NCBI GenBank assembly: GCA_964628465.1 | Contig: CAZVOA010000007.1 | Span: forward strand, 51,814 to 115,813 | Source of the DNA: JAFGPS01 sp964628465 | Lineage (GTDB): Bacteria > Planctomycetota > Phycisphaerae > Sedimentisphaerales > Anaerobacaceae | Direction: 5' to 3' | DNA length: 64,000 nt | Shown: piece by piece, positions 53,700 through 61,967 of the stretch | Layout: each line of letters starts with the position of its first letter | Position numbering within the stretch: position 1 is the stretch's first letter | Translations under genes and position numbers: made by a program | Notes under the pieces: model-generated | Told to the model about the DNA's origin: nothing | Databases searched by the model: none | Seen by the model: only the letters and a program-made list of their open reading frames with translations

Positions 53700-53903
53700 T
53701 TAGCTGGGTATTACATTTGTCGCACACGGGCCTTTTTTACCCTGTCCGATCTCAAACTCAACTCTTTGTCCTTCATCAAGGCTGGCATAGCCTTCCATCT
53801 TAATTTCAGAATGATGAACAAACAAATCCTCACTACCTCCGTCGGGGGTGATAAATCCAAAACCTTTTTTGCCGTTAAACCACTTTACTGTACCTGTGCC
53901 CAC
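53700..53903 (-). CDS. Cold-shock protein
   Basis: 67-residue OB-fold RNA/single-stranded-DNA binding protein of the CspA family. RNP1 is KKGFGFITPD and RNP2 is EDLFVHHSEI; WFNGKKGFG and EFEIGQGKKGPCATNV complete the fold. The start is GTG with AAGGAG upstream. A 5' leader of about 100 bases rich in structure potential precedes it, as in many cold-shock genes; thermosensor behaviour is inference. Confidence 0.95.
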   Translation of the reverse strand: MGTGTVKWFNGKKGFGFITPDGGSEDLFVHHSEIKMEGYASLDEGQRVEFEIGQGKKGPCATNVIPS

Positions 53904-54225
53904 TGCAATACTCCTTGGCCTAATCTGGCCGTTAATTTTGTCTCTCTAATCTGTTCCACAAACTATTCCTGAGAGACCATGGAATAATCCGAATCTACAT
54001 TTAATAACTCAATATTATATCGGAACATTTTAAATAATCCATAAAAATAATAAAAAATATTATCGAACCTTGAAAAAAGTCACTTATTCCTGAAATTAAT
54101 AATTAGAGTGGCTTTTGAACTGATTTTTCTTTTTCTTAGTTTATTTTTTTATAAAATAAAGGTAAAATCATAAGGTTGTTAGAAATTAGTATTCTGCGAG
54201 GGTGGATTTATAACGGATTATAAAA
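53904..54225. other. 322-base divergent spacer
   Basis: Holds the cold-shock gene leader and promoter on the minus strand (a TATAAT reading at 54019-54014, weak -35) and the AT-rich upstream region of the oxidoreductase-like gene on the plus strand. No additional gene or repeat is evident. Confidence 0.5.
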
Positions 54226-55305
54226 ATGAATGAAAACAAGCTGAAAACCGCGATTCTTGGACTTAACGAAGGAGGCAAGCTTCTTCTCGATGCCGCACTT
54301 GCTACGGGGCTTTTCGAGATCGAAGCTGTTGCTGATAAAGATATTAATCTCGTCGAAAAAATTGCCGGTAAGTTGAATTGTCAGGCATATGACGATTTCA
54401 GGCAATTGATTTCGTCAACTGACGCCAGTATTGCCCGTGACAACAGGGTCCTGCTTGTCGCCGCCGAGACGCATACCTGCGACGAATATATAAAAATGGC
54501 TATTAAGAAGAAATTTAATTGCCTGAAACTTCCCCCTATAGCAAGGTATTTCGAAGAAGCCGCGGAATTTGTCAGGCTCAGCGAAGAAGAAGGTGTAGTA
54601 TTTTCTATCGCCAATACCGGAAGATACGCCAAAGGGTATATGGCTCTTCGTGACTATATTACGAAAAACAAACTTGAGAAGGTTTTTCTCGTTACTGTTT
54701 TTAGTACATTCAATGAACCTCCGGCTAATACATGGCACACCGACCCGAAATTATCAGGCGGCGGTGTTCTGCTTTACAATTGCTATAAAATAATTGACCA
54801 GATTGTTCTGAATTTCGGCTTGCCTCAGCAGATGTATTCTCTGAATACAAACCAGGCGAAAGACAGGCAGCAAAGATTGTATCTCACGGAAGATACAGCG
54901 GTGGTGACATTGAAATTCAGCGATATGCTCGTGGGAAATATAATAACTTCACGTCGCAGCGGCATCGGCCCCCAGCAGGAATATTTGCGTTTCTTCGACA
55001 ATAATAAAATCCTGACAGTCAACGAAAAGCAGTTAAATATCCGTGACGTGAGCGGCCAGGTCACTACAGAGGAGGAATTTAACGACACCGAACTTGAAAG
55101 AATGACCGCACTCTTGAAAGATTTCGCGATGAGCATATTGTCGCCGAAAGAGAACAATCCTGTATGTACGGGCAGGGAGAATCTCAACAATATGGCAGTG
55201 ATAGAATCCGCATACCTTTCCGCCCGCACAGGTTTCCCCGAAGAACCGACAAAAATAATCAAAATGCCATCCGCCGTACCAAGCTTACAAATGGGTTTCG
55301 ATTAA
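54226..55305 (+). CDS. Gfo/Idh/MocA-like oxidoreductase, degenerate catalytic site
   Basis: 359 residues with the Gfo/Idh/MocA two-domain layout. The N-terminal Rossmann part is AILGLNEGGKLLLDAALATG, where the usual GxGxxG reads GLNEGG. The usual EKPxA loop reads LKLPPIARYF. The substrate-domain motif normally GGGxLxDxGxHxID reads GGGVLLYNCYKIID, so the catalytic His (and preceding Asp) is replaced. The C-terminal beta-sheet domain (VGNIITSRRSGIG...EYLRFF) remains. It may bind a nucleotide or sugar without redox catalysis. The ATG has only a weak RBS. No linked carbohydrate genes. Confidence 0.8.
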   Translation: MNENKLKTAILGLNEGGKLLLDAALATGLFEIEAVADKDINLVEKIAGKLNCQAYDDFRQLISSTDASIARDNRVLLVAAETHTCDEYIKMAIKKKFNCLKLPPIARYFEEAAEFVRLSEEEGVVFSIANTGRYAKGYMALRDYITKNKLEKVFLVTVFSTFNEPPANTWHTDPKLSGGGVLLYNCYKIIDQIVLNFGLPQQMYSLNTNQAKDRQQRLYLTEDTAVVTLKFSDMLVGNIITSRRSGIGPQQEYLRFFDNNKILTVNEKQLNIRDVSGQVTTEEEFNDTELERMTALLKDFAMSILSPKENNPVCTGRENLNNMAVIESAYLSARTGFPEEPTKIIKMPSAVPSLQMGFD

Positions 55306-55843
55306 AAAAACACTACTAAGTAAACTTTTGCAAAAATCTTATACTAAGTAAAGATGCTTATCCATTTTATAGTAGAAACACAAAGATTTTTTCCTTTCAC
55401 ACCTTTCATGGTTCAGTTTTTAACAAAACCATAACGTTTCTGTAAATAATGAATCCATTAAGTTTATTCATGTTTAATAATGATTTCACATAAAAATACT
55501 GCGCTATGCGCAATAAAATAGAAAAAAAGGTAAAAAAATATAATAAATATGAAAATAATATGCTATTTTAGAAAAAATATGTTGTTACCTCAATTGACAA
55601 ACTTCTTGTAAAAAAATAAAATCCTGTAATTCATAATTGAGTTGAAATGATTTAAGTTATTTTTATTACCAAAATATAATATCCGTTTTGATTTGATTTG
55701 ATTTGACTTTTGATTTTGCGAGCTTTGACGGGAAATATCCTAAAAAAAGAATGAGAAACAGTTCCAACAGGGATTTTGATTGCTCAGGATAAAATAAATA
55801 ACAAATACTTATCCAATATTGTATTATTTAGGAGAAATAACAA
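55306..55843. other. 538-base AT-rich spacer
   Basis: Very AT-rich, no protein gene or stable hairpin. It contains the direct repeat TACTAAGTAAA at 55314-55324 and 55342-55352 and a short GATTT tandem near 55690. Upstream control of the lipoprotein operon is probably near the 3' end, but I see no convincing promoter pair. Confidence 0.5.
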
Positions 55844-57007
55844 ATGTTAATACAACGGACAAATTTCAAGAAAATACCTTTAATATTATTCATGATTATC
55901 GTTGTTGTAATGGTGAATAGTTGTGCTACTCCTGTTGATACATCTACAAGTCATACGAAAGTACTAAATCCTGATCAAGATGATCAAATAGGTGGGAGTT
56001 TTATTGAAAGCAGCGATATAAGAACTATTGCTCAGCAGGTATGTTCAGAATTGCTTTCTCTTCCAGAGTTTGCAGACAATTCTGAGTCAGCTTTTGTAGC
56101 AACTGATACGATTAAGAATTCAACGCGGTATTTAGTAGATACTGATTTGTTATTAAAACGCCTAAGATTAGAATTGAATAACTATTCTAAAGGAACTATA
56201 AGATTTTTTGCTCAAAATACTGGTCAGAACACACGAACAAGAATCCTGCGGGAACGTGAACAAACGGATATTCCGAATATGCTTGATGAAATAGCAGTAT
56301 ATATTGCATCCTCAGATTTAATACAGAATTCAGTTTCGCCGGTAAAAATATCAGTTCAGCCCGTATCTAATACGAACTTATTTAACATGAATGCTGACAG
56401 TTTTTCGTCATTGCTGAGAACAAAAATAAAAGAACATGCAGGTTCAAAAGTTCTCTTCGCTCAGCCCGGCTCTGATGCTCAGGTTGATTATACTTTGTCT
56501 GGCGAATTTTTTGTCCAGAGTCTAAAACAAGAGGGGATAGCAAATACCGTAGAGGATTTGGCATGGGCACAGGAACATCCGAAAGAGTGGTATGATAATG
56601 ACAGTAATTCAGGAACTACAACCGTTCATGGTGACCAAATAAATATTAACAGTTCATCAGGTGGAAATATTAAAATAGGTCCGAATCTTGTATATAAAGC
56701 AATTGATCCGGCTCTGTGGAATAGTCCGAATGTCACAAAAAAGTTTAATGTAATGTTAATTAACAATGAAAAATTGGCTGTTTTAGAGAAAGTTGTGACA
56801 TTGGAAGAACAAATTAAAACCGGTCAGGAAAGGGCAAATTATATTTTAACTGGTGAAATCAGTTCTTTATCAAAAGGCGGCGACGGATTGCGTTCAGATT
56901 ATGTTTTAATTTCTTTTAATCTCATTGAGCCTGTCAGCAATGCAATTCTATGGGAATATGGATATGAAGTTAAAAGAGTCACATCTCGTTCAGTTTTGTA
57001 TCGATAA
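55844..57007 (+). CDS. LpoB-like lipoprotein with internal insertion
   Basis: 387 residues, first gene of a five-lipoprotein operon. Signal ends at lipobox VNSC. The start of the mature domain (SDIRTIAQQVCSELLSLPEF...FVATDTIKNSTRYLVDTDLL) and the end (ANYILTGEISSLSKGGDGLR...FNLIEPVSNAILWEYGYEVK) match the LpoB fold (activator of penicillin-binding protein 1B in E. coli). Between them is an insertion of about 170-180 residues, itself with LpoB-like features (VKISVQPVSNTNLFNMNADS...VDYTLSGEFFVQSLKQ) and a Ser/Gly/Thr-rich patch. RBS AGGAGA. The function as a synthase activator is inferred only. Confidence 0.85.
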   Translation: MLIQRTNFKKIPLILFMIIVVVMVNSCATPVDTSTSHTKVLNPDQDDQIGGSFIESSDIRTIAQQVCSELLSLPEFADNSESAFVATDTIKNSTRYLVDTDLLLKRLRLELNNYSKGTIRFFAQNTGQNTRTRILREREQTDIPNMLDEIAVYIASSDLIQNSVSPVKISVQPVSNTNLFNMNADSFSSLLRTKIKEHAGSKVLFAQPGSDAQVDYTLSGEFFVQSLKQEGIANTVEDLAWAQEHPKEWYDNDSNSGTTTVHGDQININSSSGGNIKIGPNLVYKAIDPALWNSPNVTKKFNVMLINNEKLAVLEKVVTLEEQIKTGQERANYILTGEISSLSKGGDGLRSDYVLISFNLIEPVSNAILWEYGYEVKRVTSRSVLYR

Positions 57008-57040
57008 TATTAAAAGATTTATTATATAAAGGAGTTAAAC

Positions 57041-57538
57041 ATGTGTTATTATTTCAATAGGAAACTAATTTCCTCTTATATACTTATTCTGGTATTGTTT
57101 TCGTCGCTGGGCTGTCATACTGTATATAATGCTCCAAAAACTTCCGAAGCCGAGTTAGAAAGAGAAGGAAGTGTTGTATTTGTCCGTCCTGATAAATATA
57201 CAATCCTTGGCACTCGTTCAATTAGAGATTACATAGAGATTACATATGAGCAAATAGGTATGAATGAGTCTGGTTTTCCTAAATTAGAAATTGGTATTAG
57301 GAACAGGGGCGGACAGCACTTTTGGGATACGAAAGGTCCTGAAGTTCAGCTTTCTATTCAAACAGCATTCTACAATGAACCCATCCAACCGGGTGGCCCG
57401 GCATCAAAACCTTCAGTTTATAAAACAAATTGGCAAACAGTTAAGCTTGTTCGAGGTGAAACTTCGGATTACAAGGTTACATGTCCTGTTAAGGGAGCAA
57501 TGTATTATCAAGTTACTATTTCCGAATTTCTAAAATAA
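57041..57538 (+). CDS. YcfL/DUF1425-like lipoprotein
   Basis: 165 residues, lipobox SLGC, RBS AAAGGAG. The mature domain has the beta-sandwich pattern of YcfL: YIEITYEQIGMNESGFPKLE, GIRNRGGQHFWDTKGPEVQL, TAFYNEPIQPGG, ending VKGAMYYQVTISEF. In enterobacteria ycfL lies beside lpoB, and this gene follows an LpoB-like gene by 33 bases, which supports the call. Family named from memory; function unknown. Confidence 0.78.
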   Translation: MCYYFNRKLISSYILILVLFSSLGCHTVYNAPKTSEAELEREGSVVFVRPDKYTILGTRSIRDYIEITYEQIGMNESGFPKLEIGIRNRGGQHFWDTKGPEVQLSIQTAFYNEPIQPGGPASKPSVYKTNWQTVKLVRGETSDYKVTCPVKGAMYYQVTISEFLK

Positions 57539-57585
57539 TATATTTGTTTTTCAATTATTCATTTTGAAATAATGAAAGGTTCGTT

Positions 57586-59016
57586 ATGTGGAATAAACAT
57601 AATATATCTATACTTTTATCGTTTTTATTATTATGTGGTTGTTCAACAAATAAAAATCAAATAAAACGGCTAAGCGAAAAAGAAGTAGCCCAGCAGGAAC
57701 AGATTGCAGAACAGGCTCGAAAGGAATTTTGTTGCGGTAATTATCAGAAGGTTCCAGAGATACTTGATCCTTTGTGCTTGGAACGTACTACAAGTCAGCC
57801 TCTATACCTTTGTGAAATTGGAGCCAGTTACCTTGCGGTTAATGATAAAATTAATGCAAAAAAATACTTGCTTGATGCTTATAATTCTATAGAAGGTTTT
57901 TTTGATCCTTCGTCTGAAAAAAAAGCTGTAAGTCTTTGGGGTTCAGAAGCGGAAAAAGTTTATAAAGGGGAACCTTATGAACAGGCAAGTATGAGCTTAC
58001 TTGTTGGATTGCTTCTTCTCGAAGAGGGTGAAATAGATAATGCTCTTGCTTGTTTCAAGAATGGTCAGTTTGCTGACGCTGATGTAGATAAAGAACAATA
58101 TAAGAGTGACTTTGGATTATTACAATTATTAGAATCAAAATGCCTGCAAATGCGCGGCGAGCAGTTAGAATCTGACCTGTTGTTTGAAAAAGCGATAGAT
58201 TCATTTGCATATACTCATCCTCGTTATATATTAAAACAGACAGAAATTGATTCTCAAAAAGCGATATTAAGCACAAATAAAACAAAGAGTAAGAAAAATA
58301 GTAAACAAAGTAATATTGAGAAGGAAAATATTGATAAACTTGAAGCTGAATTGATAAATATACATGACAGTATAGTTAATGATTACCGTTTATATTATGA
58401 ACCTTTGAGAAAACCATATAATACTTTGCTTCTAGTCTGGACTGGACGTTCACCAGAAATGGTAAGTCAAGGTCAGTATGGTGAGCAAAGAGTAATGATT
58501 AAAAATCCACCATTGGAATCGCATTATGAAATTATCGTAGATGGATCTGATTGGTATGATGTGATTCGTGGTTTTGCAAATATAACTTACCAGGCTACCA
58601 CTAGAGGCGGCCGCATGATGGATAATGTACTCGCAGATCAGGCAGCTTTCAAGGCCGGTGCACATAATTTTAGTAAGAGCTTAGCCGATACGGCTGATGA
58701 TGTTTCAGATCCATATGCAGCTTTGGCTATCCTTGGTGTTGCCTTAATTGCCGAAGGAGTAAGCGCCTCAGCAAATGTGAAAGCCGATATCAGGTGTTGG
58801 AGAACTTTACCGGATAAAATTACAGTTGTTCCTATTCAGCTTGAAAAGGGCGAACATGAAATTACATTAGATTGTTATGATAACAATTTTCGAGTGAATC
58901 GCAGAAAAACATACCATGTTAGTAAAGATGAAACTGAATTTCAATTTTTCAACCTTGTAGTTCCAACACGTGAAACCGTTGACATGAATGACGTTGCATT
59001 GAATACTATTAATTAA
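57586..59016 (+). CDS. COG3014-like TPR lipoprotein
   Basis: 476 residues. Signal ends at lipobox LCGC; AAAGG precedes the ATG. Helical, TPR-like N-terminal half (QQEQIAEQARKEFCCGNYQK, SLLVGLLLLEEGEIDNALAC). A Lys/Ser-rich linker (KTKSKKNSKQSNIEKENIDK) separates it from a C-terminal part with VLADQAAFKAGAHNFSKSLA and AALAILGVALIAEGVSASAN, which I associate with COG3014 lipoproteins. Those genes cluster with ycfL and lpoB in gamma-proteobacteria; same order group here. Function unknown. Confidence 0.78.
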   Translation: MWNKHNISILLSFLLLCGCSTNKNQIKRLSEKEVAQQEQIAEQARKEFCCGNYQKVPEILDPLCLERTTSQPLYLCEIGASYLAVNDKINAKKYLLDAYNSIEGFFDPSSEKKAVSLWGSEAEKVYKGEPYEQASMSLLVGLLLLEEGEIDNALACFKNGQFADADVDKEQYKSDFGLLQLLESKCLQMRGEQLESDLLFEKAIDSFAYTHPRYILKQTEIDSQKAILSTNKTKSKKNSKQSNIEKENIDKLEAELINIHDSIVNDYRLYYEPLRKPYNTLLLVWTGRSPEMVSQGQYGEQRVMIKNPPLESHYEIIVDGSDWYDVIRGFANITYQATTRGGRMMDNVLADQAAFKAGAHNFSKSLADTADDVSDPYAALAILGVALIAEGVSASANVKADIRCWRTLPDKITVVPIQLEKGEHEITLDCYDNNFRVNRRKTYHVSKDETEFQFFNLVVPTRETVDMNDVALNTIN

Positions 59017-59059
59017 CAGATTAATTATATTATCGAAAGATTTGATTAAGGGAAAGAAT

Positions 59060-59650
59060 ATGCGTAATATCGTAAAATTTGTTAATGTATTTTTCTTAAT
59101 TATCATCATTTCTGGAGTTACAGGATGCTCTTCTCCTGCGCCTGAACCAGTTTATCCGGATGTTTCTGAGATTACGCCGGTACCTCTTTACACAGAAAGT
59201 GGTCAAAACTGGAATACAGATGCAATATGCTGGATTGGCGTAGCGGATGATGCAAAATGGAATAATTTTAGATCTACACAAAGATTTACAAAGGATTTGG
59301 TACCTTTGGTCCGTGATGAATTAAAGAACATTGGATATGAAGTAAAAACATTTGACAATGAATATATAACACGTGAACAACGTCTTTCCATTAAGAAAAT
59401 AATATTGTGTAAGGGATTTGAGATAAAGCAAACTGTAGTAACGCAAGGTATCTGTTTTGATATGAAATTGGTTTTTGACATAGTCGATAATCCTGAATTA
59501 ATAAATCATAATGAATGCGAAGTGTGGTGTCGGTCAGTTAAAGCTCTTGATGAACAAAAATCATGGGATGAGCTTTATAAAGAATGTGTTAACAATCTGC
59601 GTTTAGTGCCAGAATTTAGAAATAGTTTAGAAATCAATTCTTCATTTTAA
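59060..59650 (+). CDS. Lipoprotein of unknown function (operon gene 4)
   Basis: 196 residues from the ATG at 59060 (RBS AGGGAAAG). Lipobox VTGC. Mature part lacks a known motif: ESGQNWNTDAICWIGVADDA, RFTKDLVPLVRDELKNIGYE, QTVVTQGICFDMKLVFDIVD and ECNVWC-like acidic end. The alpha/beta pattern (duplicate helix-strand units) resembles LpoB-type or ABC-type auxiliary folds but I do not assign it. Cotranscribed with the preceding three genes (44-base gap). Confidence 0.75.
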   Translation: MRNIVKFVNVFFLIIIISGVTGCSSPAPEPVYPDVSEITPVPLYTESGQNWNTDAICWIGVADDAKWNNFRSTQRFTKDLVPLVRDELKNIGYEVKTFDNEYITREQRLSIKKIILCKGFEIKQTVVTQGICFDMKLVFDIVDNPELINHNECEVWCRSVKALDEQKSWDELYKECVNNLRLVPEFRNSLEINSSF

Positions 59651-59676
59651 ATATTTTGAGGAATATAGGAGAAATC

Positions 59677-60288
59677 ATGAATCAGAAAATGCGGCATATC
59701 AGTTTGCATGTTTTTTATTTAATCTTTATATTGAGTTTAAGTGGTTGTTCTGGTTTAAAACCAATGGCATTGAATTCTAAAACTAAAACACTTAATCTTG
59801 AGAAAAAATCTATTGCTCTTTTTGTCTTAGAAATGAAGAATGAATATAAGCCAGGTTACAAACCGATTCCTACATCGATTGAAATATTTCCTCAGAATGG
59901 GAAAAAACTTATTTATAAAGCTGACGATTTATGTAGTATTGATTTGGTACCTGGAACTTACACAATTGGAAAAGTTAGTGGGTATGCAAGTGGTTTATTC
60001 ATAACGGGAGGATTTTCTTTTGATATTGGGACTAGTTTTACTCTTAATCCGAATACAGTGTCTTATATTGGAAATATTAAGATGGTAAATCGTAAGAAAC
60101 AAAAAGGGGAGAAATCTTCGGGCGGGCCATTTCCTTTAATTGATCAGGCAGCTACAGGTTTTAGTGATGGAACATTTGATGTTTTTATCGAAGAGAAGGG
60201 GGATACTGATATGCAGCTATTTGAAAATAAATACCCAATACTTAAACAACAACTGGTTATGAATAATTTAATGACAAAATTTAATTAA
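59677..60288 (+). CDS. Lipoprotein of unknown function (operon gene 5)
   Basis: 203 residues from the ATG at 59677 (RBS AGGAG). Lipobox LSGC. The mature domain is beta-rich: LNLEKKSIALFVLEMKNEY, IEIFPQNGKKLIYKADDLCS, LVPGTYTIGKVSGYASGLF and TGGFSFDIGTSFTLNPNTVS. The LVPGTY segment resembles DUF-type lipoproteins that limit a beta-sandwich. Last gene of the operon, convergent with the pseudopilin gene. Function unknown. Confidence 0.75.
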   Translation: MNQKMRHISLHVFYLIFILSLSGCSGLKPMALNSKTKTLNLEKKSIALFVLEMKNEYKPGYKPIPTSIEIFPQNGKKLIYKADDLCSIDLVPGTYTIGKVSGYASGLFITGGFSFDIGTSFTLNPNTVSYIGNIKMVNRKKQKGEKSSGGPFPLIDQAATGFSDGTFDVFIEEKGDTDMQLFENKYPILKQQLVMNNLMTKFN

Positions 60289-60458
60289 AGACAGGAATCT
60301 AATAGAAGGGTTCTGAATCGGAAGATTCATTTATGATAATCTTTCTCTGATTTAGACATCGAAAAGATAAATACGAAATATGGATAGATATGTGGATGTG
60401 TTTTATCGCACTATATATTTATTCGATAGAAAGAGTACATCTTCTGCAGAACTCGAAG

Positions 60459-61181
60459 TTATTCGGCTTGCTTTATTGCCGGCCAGTCTATTCCTTTTAT
60501 TCCATAAAATGTCAAATTCGCGTCAGGAAATCCATCTCGTGCGGCACGAATATTTTTTGCTCCTAACAAATCTGTATGGCCGTCAACGAAAAGAAAATTC
60601 CTCGTGCCTTCCCAGCACCACCAGCCAGCGTCACTATCTACGGGCGAATGATTGCTTAACCATTCGCCGATAATAATTTTCCCGGAAGGCTTAGTGACAT
60701 TCAAATCTTTCTGCTTAATGGATGGCAGGGGATTTTTATAAGTATCTTCTGTTTTATTCAAAGAATCTATCTGCTCGGGACTGTGATAAAAAGACATCGA
60801 ATAGGAATAACTTGTGGACTCGAATTTCTCCTTTGATGTTTTATCCTGTGGGCAGAACAAAACAGAAGGATTATTCGCGTCGATATTTCCACCCATTTCC
60901 GGCTCAAGAAAAGATCTCCAGCCTCGACCCATCCATAGCCAGACTCCGGTGGGTAAAGGGTCCTGGGCGCAGGGATATGTATTGTCATTGTTGTTAAGAT
61001 ACATATTCATTGCTAAATCAATCTGTTTAAGATTATGCGTACATCTGAGACGAACCGCCAGAGATTTCGCCTTTCTCAGGGAAGGCATGAGTATGGATAG
61101 AAGCAGGGCGATGATTGCTATAACAACAAGCAGCTCAACCAAAGTAAATCCGTCAAAATGTCGTCGTAATATTTTTATCAT
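60459..61181 (-). CDS. Type II secretion-like pseudopilin (prepilin-type cleavage motif)
   Basis: 240 residues. The prepilin N-terminus is textbook: GFTLVELLVVIAIIALLLSI, with cleavage after Gly and Glu at +5, then an arm ending LPSLRKAKSLAVRLRCTHN. The C-terminal globular domain (NLKQIDLAMNMYLNNNDNTY, FCPQDK, WEGTRNFLFVDGHTDLLGAK) has the usual FVDGH motif. Similar globular domains occur on the five-gene array at 3518-9247, without the prepilin helix. The start has no clear SD; other secretion genes are absent nearby. It is probably cleaved by a prepilin peptidase encoded elsewhere. Confidence 0.9.
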   Translation of the reverse strand: MIKILRRHFDGFTLVELLVVIAIIALLLSILMPSLRKAKSLAVRLRCTHNLKQIDLAMNMYLNNNDNTYPCAQDPLPTGVWLWMGRGWRSFLEPEMGGNIDANNPSVLFCPQDKTSKEKFESTSYSYSMSFYHSPEQIDSLNKTEDTYKNPLPSIKQKDLNVTKPSGKIIIGEWLSNHSPVDSDAGWWCWEGTRNFLFVDGHTDLLGAKNIRAARDGFPDANLTFYGIKGIDWPAIKQAE

Positions 61182-61632
61182 TTTTTTGGGAGTTAAACAG
61201 GAAATTCAAAATGAATCACATCAATTATTATAACAGAAGGAGATTTTAAGGTAAAAGTAAAAAAGACAGAATCTATTTCTATAGATATACAAGATATGCA
61301 AAAAAACGCTGGGGACGCAAAAATCCTTATTATGCGTCCCCAGCACCCGCTAAAACCGCAAAATCACTCAATACTTGGCACAAGGCCGTATTATCCTCGT
61401 AGATAAAAGTCATTTTATATATATAAGGCACATTGAGAGGCAAAAATGTGGACTATAAAATCAAAAATTTTTTAATTTTTTTAATTTTTTATCTTTTAAC
61501 CTGTTTTTCGCGTAAAAAATGCGATAATCATTGAAAAATAAACCGCTTATTGACTTTTTTCCTGATTCGGATATTATGTTTAAGCAAAGTGGTGGTAAAA
61601 ATGTCTTCAGACAATTTTGAAGGAATTGAAAC
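61182..61632. other. 451-base spacer
   Basis: AT-rich. It holds the perfect palindrome at 61308-61344 and the leader of the small coiled-coil membrane protein. No other gene is convincing. Confidence 0.55.
61301..61344 (-). terminator. Perfect palindrome with T-run on minus strand
   Basis: GCTGGGGACGCA (61308-61319) pairs with TGCGTCCCCAGC (61333-61344), 12 bp perfect, 13-base loop. On the minus strand it is followed by GTTTTTTT. No minus-strand gene lies immediately upstream, so it may be a mobile palindrome that resembles a terminator. Confidence 0.5.
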
Positions 61633-61908
61633 ATGTATAAGATTTTTATGTTAATTATGATACCTCTTTTGGGAATTGGGTGGTTTTTATATTGGCGATG
61701 GGACAAAAAAATGGAAGAGGAAGAGAAAAATCGGCCAAAACCCGTTTCCAAGAAGAAAAAAGAGGTTTCCGAATGGGCTGAAAAAATGGCGAATTTCGAA
61801 TCACCCGCAGAACAAGCCCGAAAAAGGAAGCTTGAGCAGGAAAAACAGTTGGAGGAGCAGGAGAAAAAATGGAGAGAAGAAGAGAAAAAGCGTCAGCAGG
61901 GTGGTTAG
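61633..61908 (+). CDS. Small membrane-anchored coiled-coil protein
   Basis: 91 residues. RBS GAAGGAA. One N-terminal helix (MYKIFMLIMIPLLGIGWFLY) is followed by a charged coiled-coil region: RWDKKMEEEEKNRPKPVSKK, then WAEKMANFESPAEQARKRKL and QEKQLEEQEKKWREEEKKRQ. Gly-rich end QQGG. It resembles small inner-membrane proteins of unknown role; 59 bases before uxaC. Confidence 0.7.
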   Translation: MYKIFMLIMIPLLGIGWFLYWRWDKKMEEEEKNRPKPVSKKKKEVSEWAEKMANFESPAEQARKRKLEQEKQLEEQEKKWREEEKKRQQGG

Positions 61909-61967
61909 CAAGTCTATAAATAATAAAGAGTTATAAAAATAATATGTAAAGGCAGATAGGGAAAAGA

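Noticed and set aside
53904..54000. Cold-shock thermosensor leader
   Set aside because: A ~100-base leader exists but I could not establish a conserved fold; mentioned only in the gene entry.
61461..61751. Minus-strand 96-codon frame
   Set aside because: Overlaps the better supported plus-strand coiled-coil gene and has low-complexity Lys/Phe content with no RBS.
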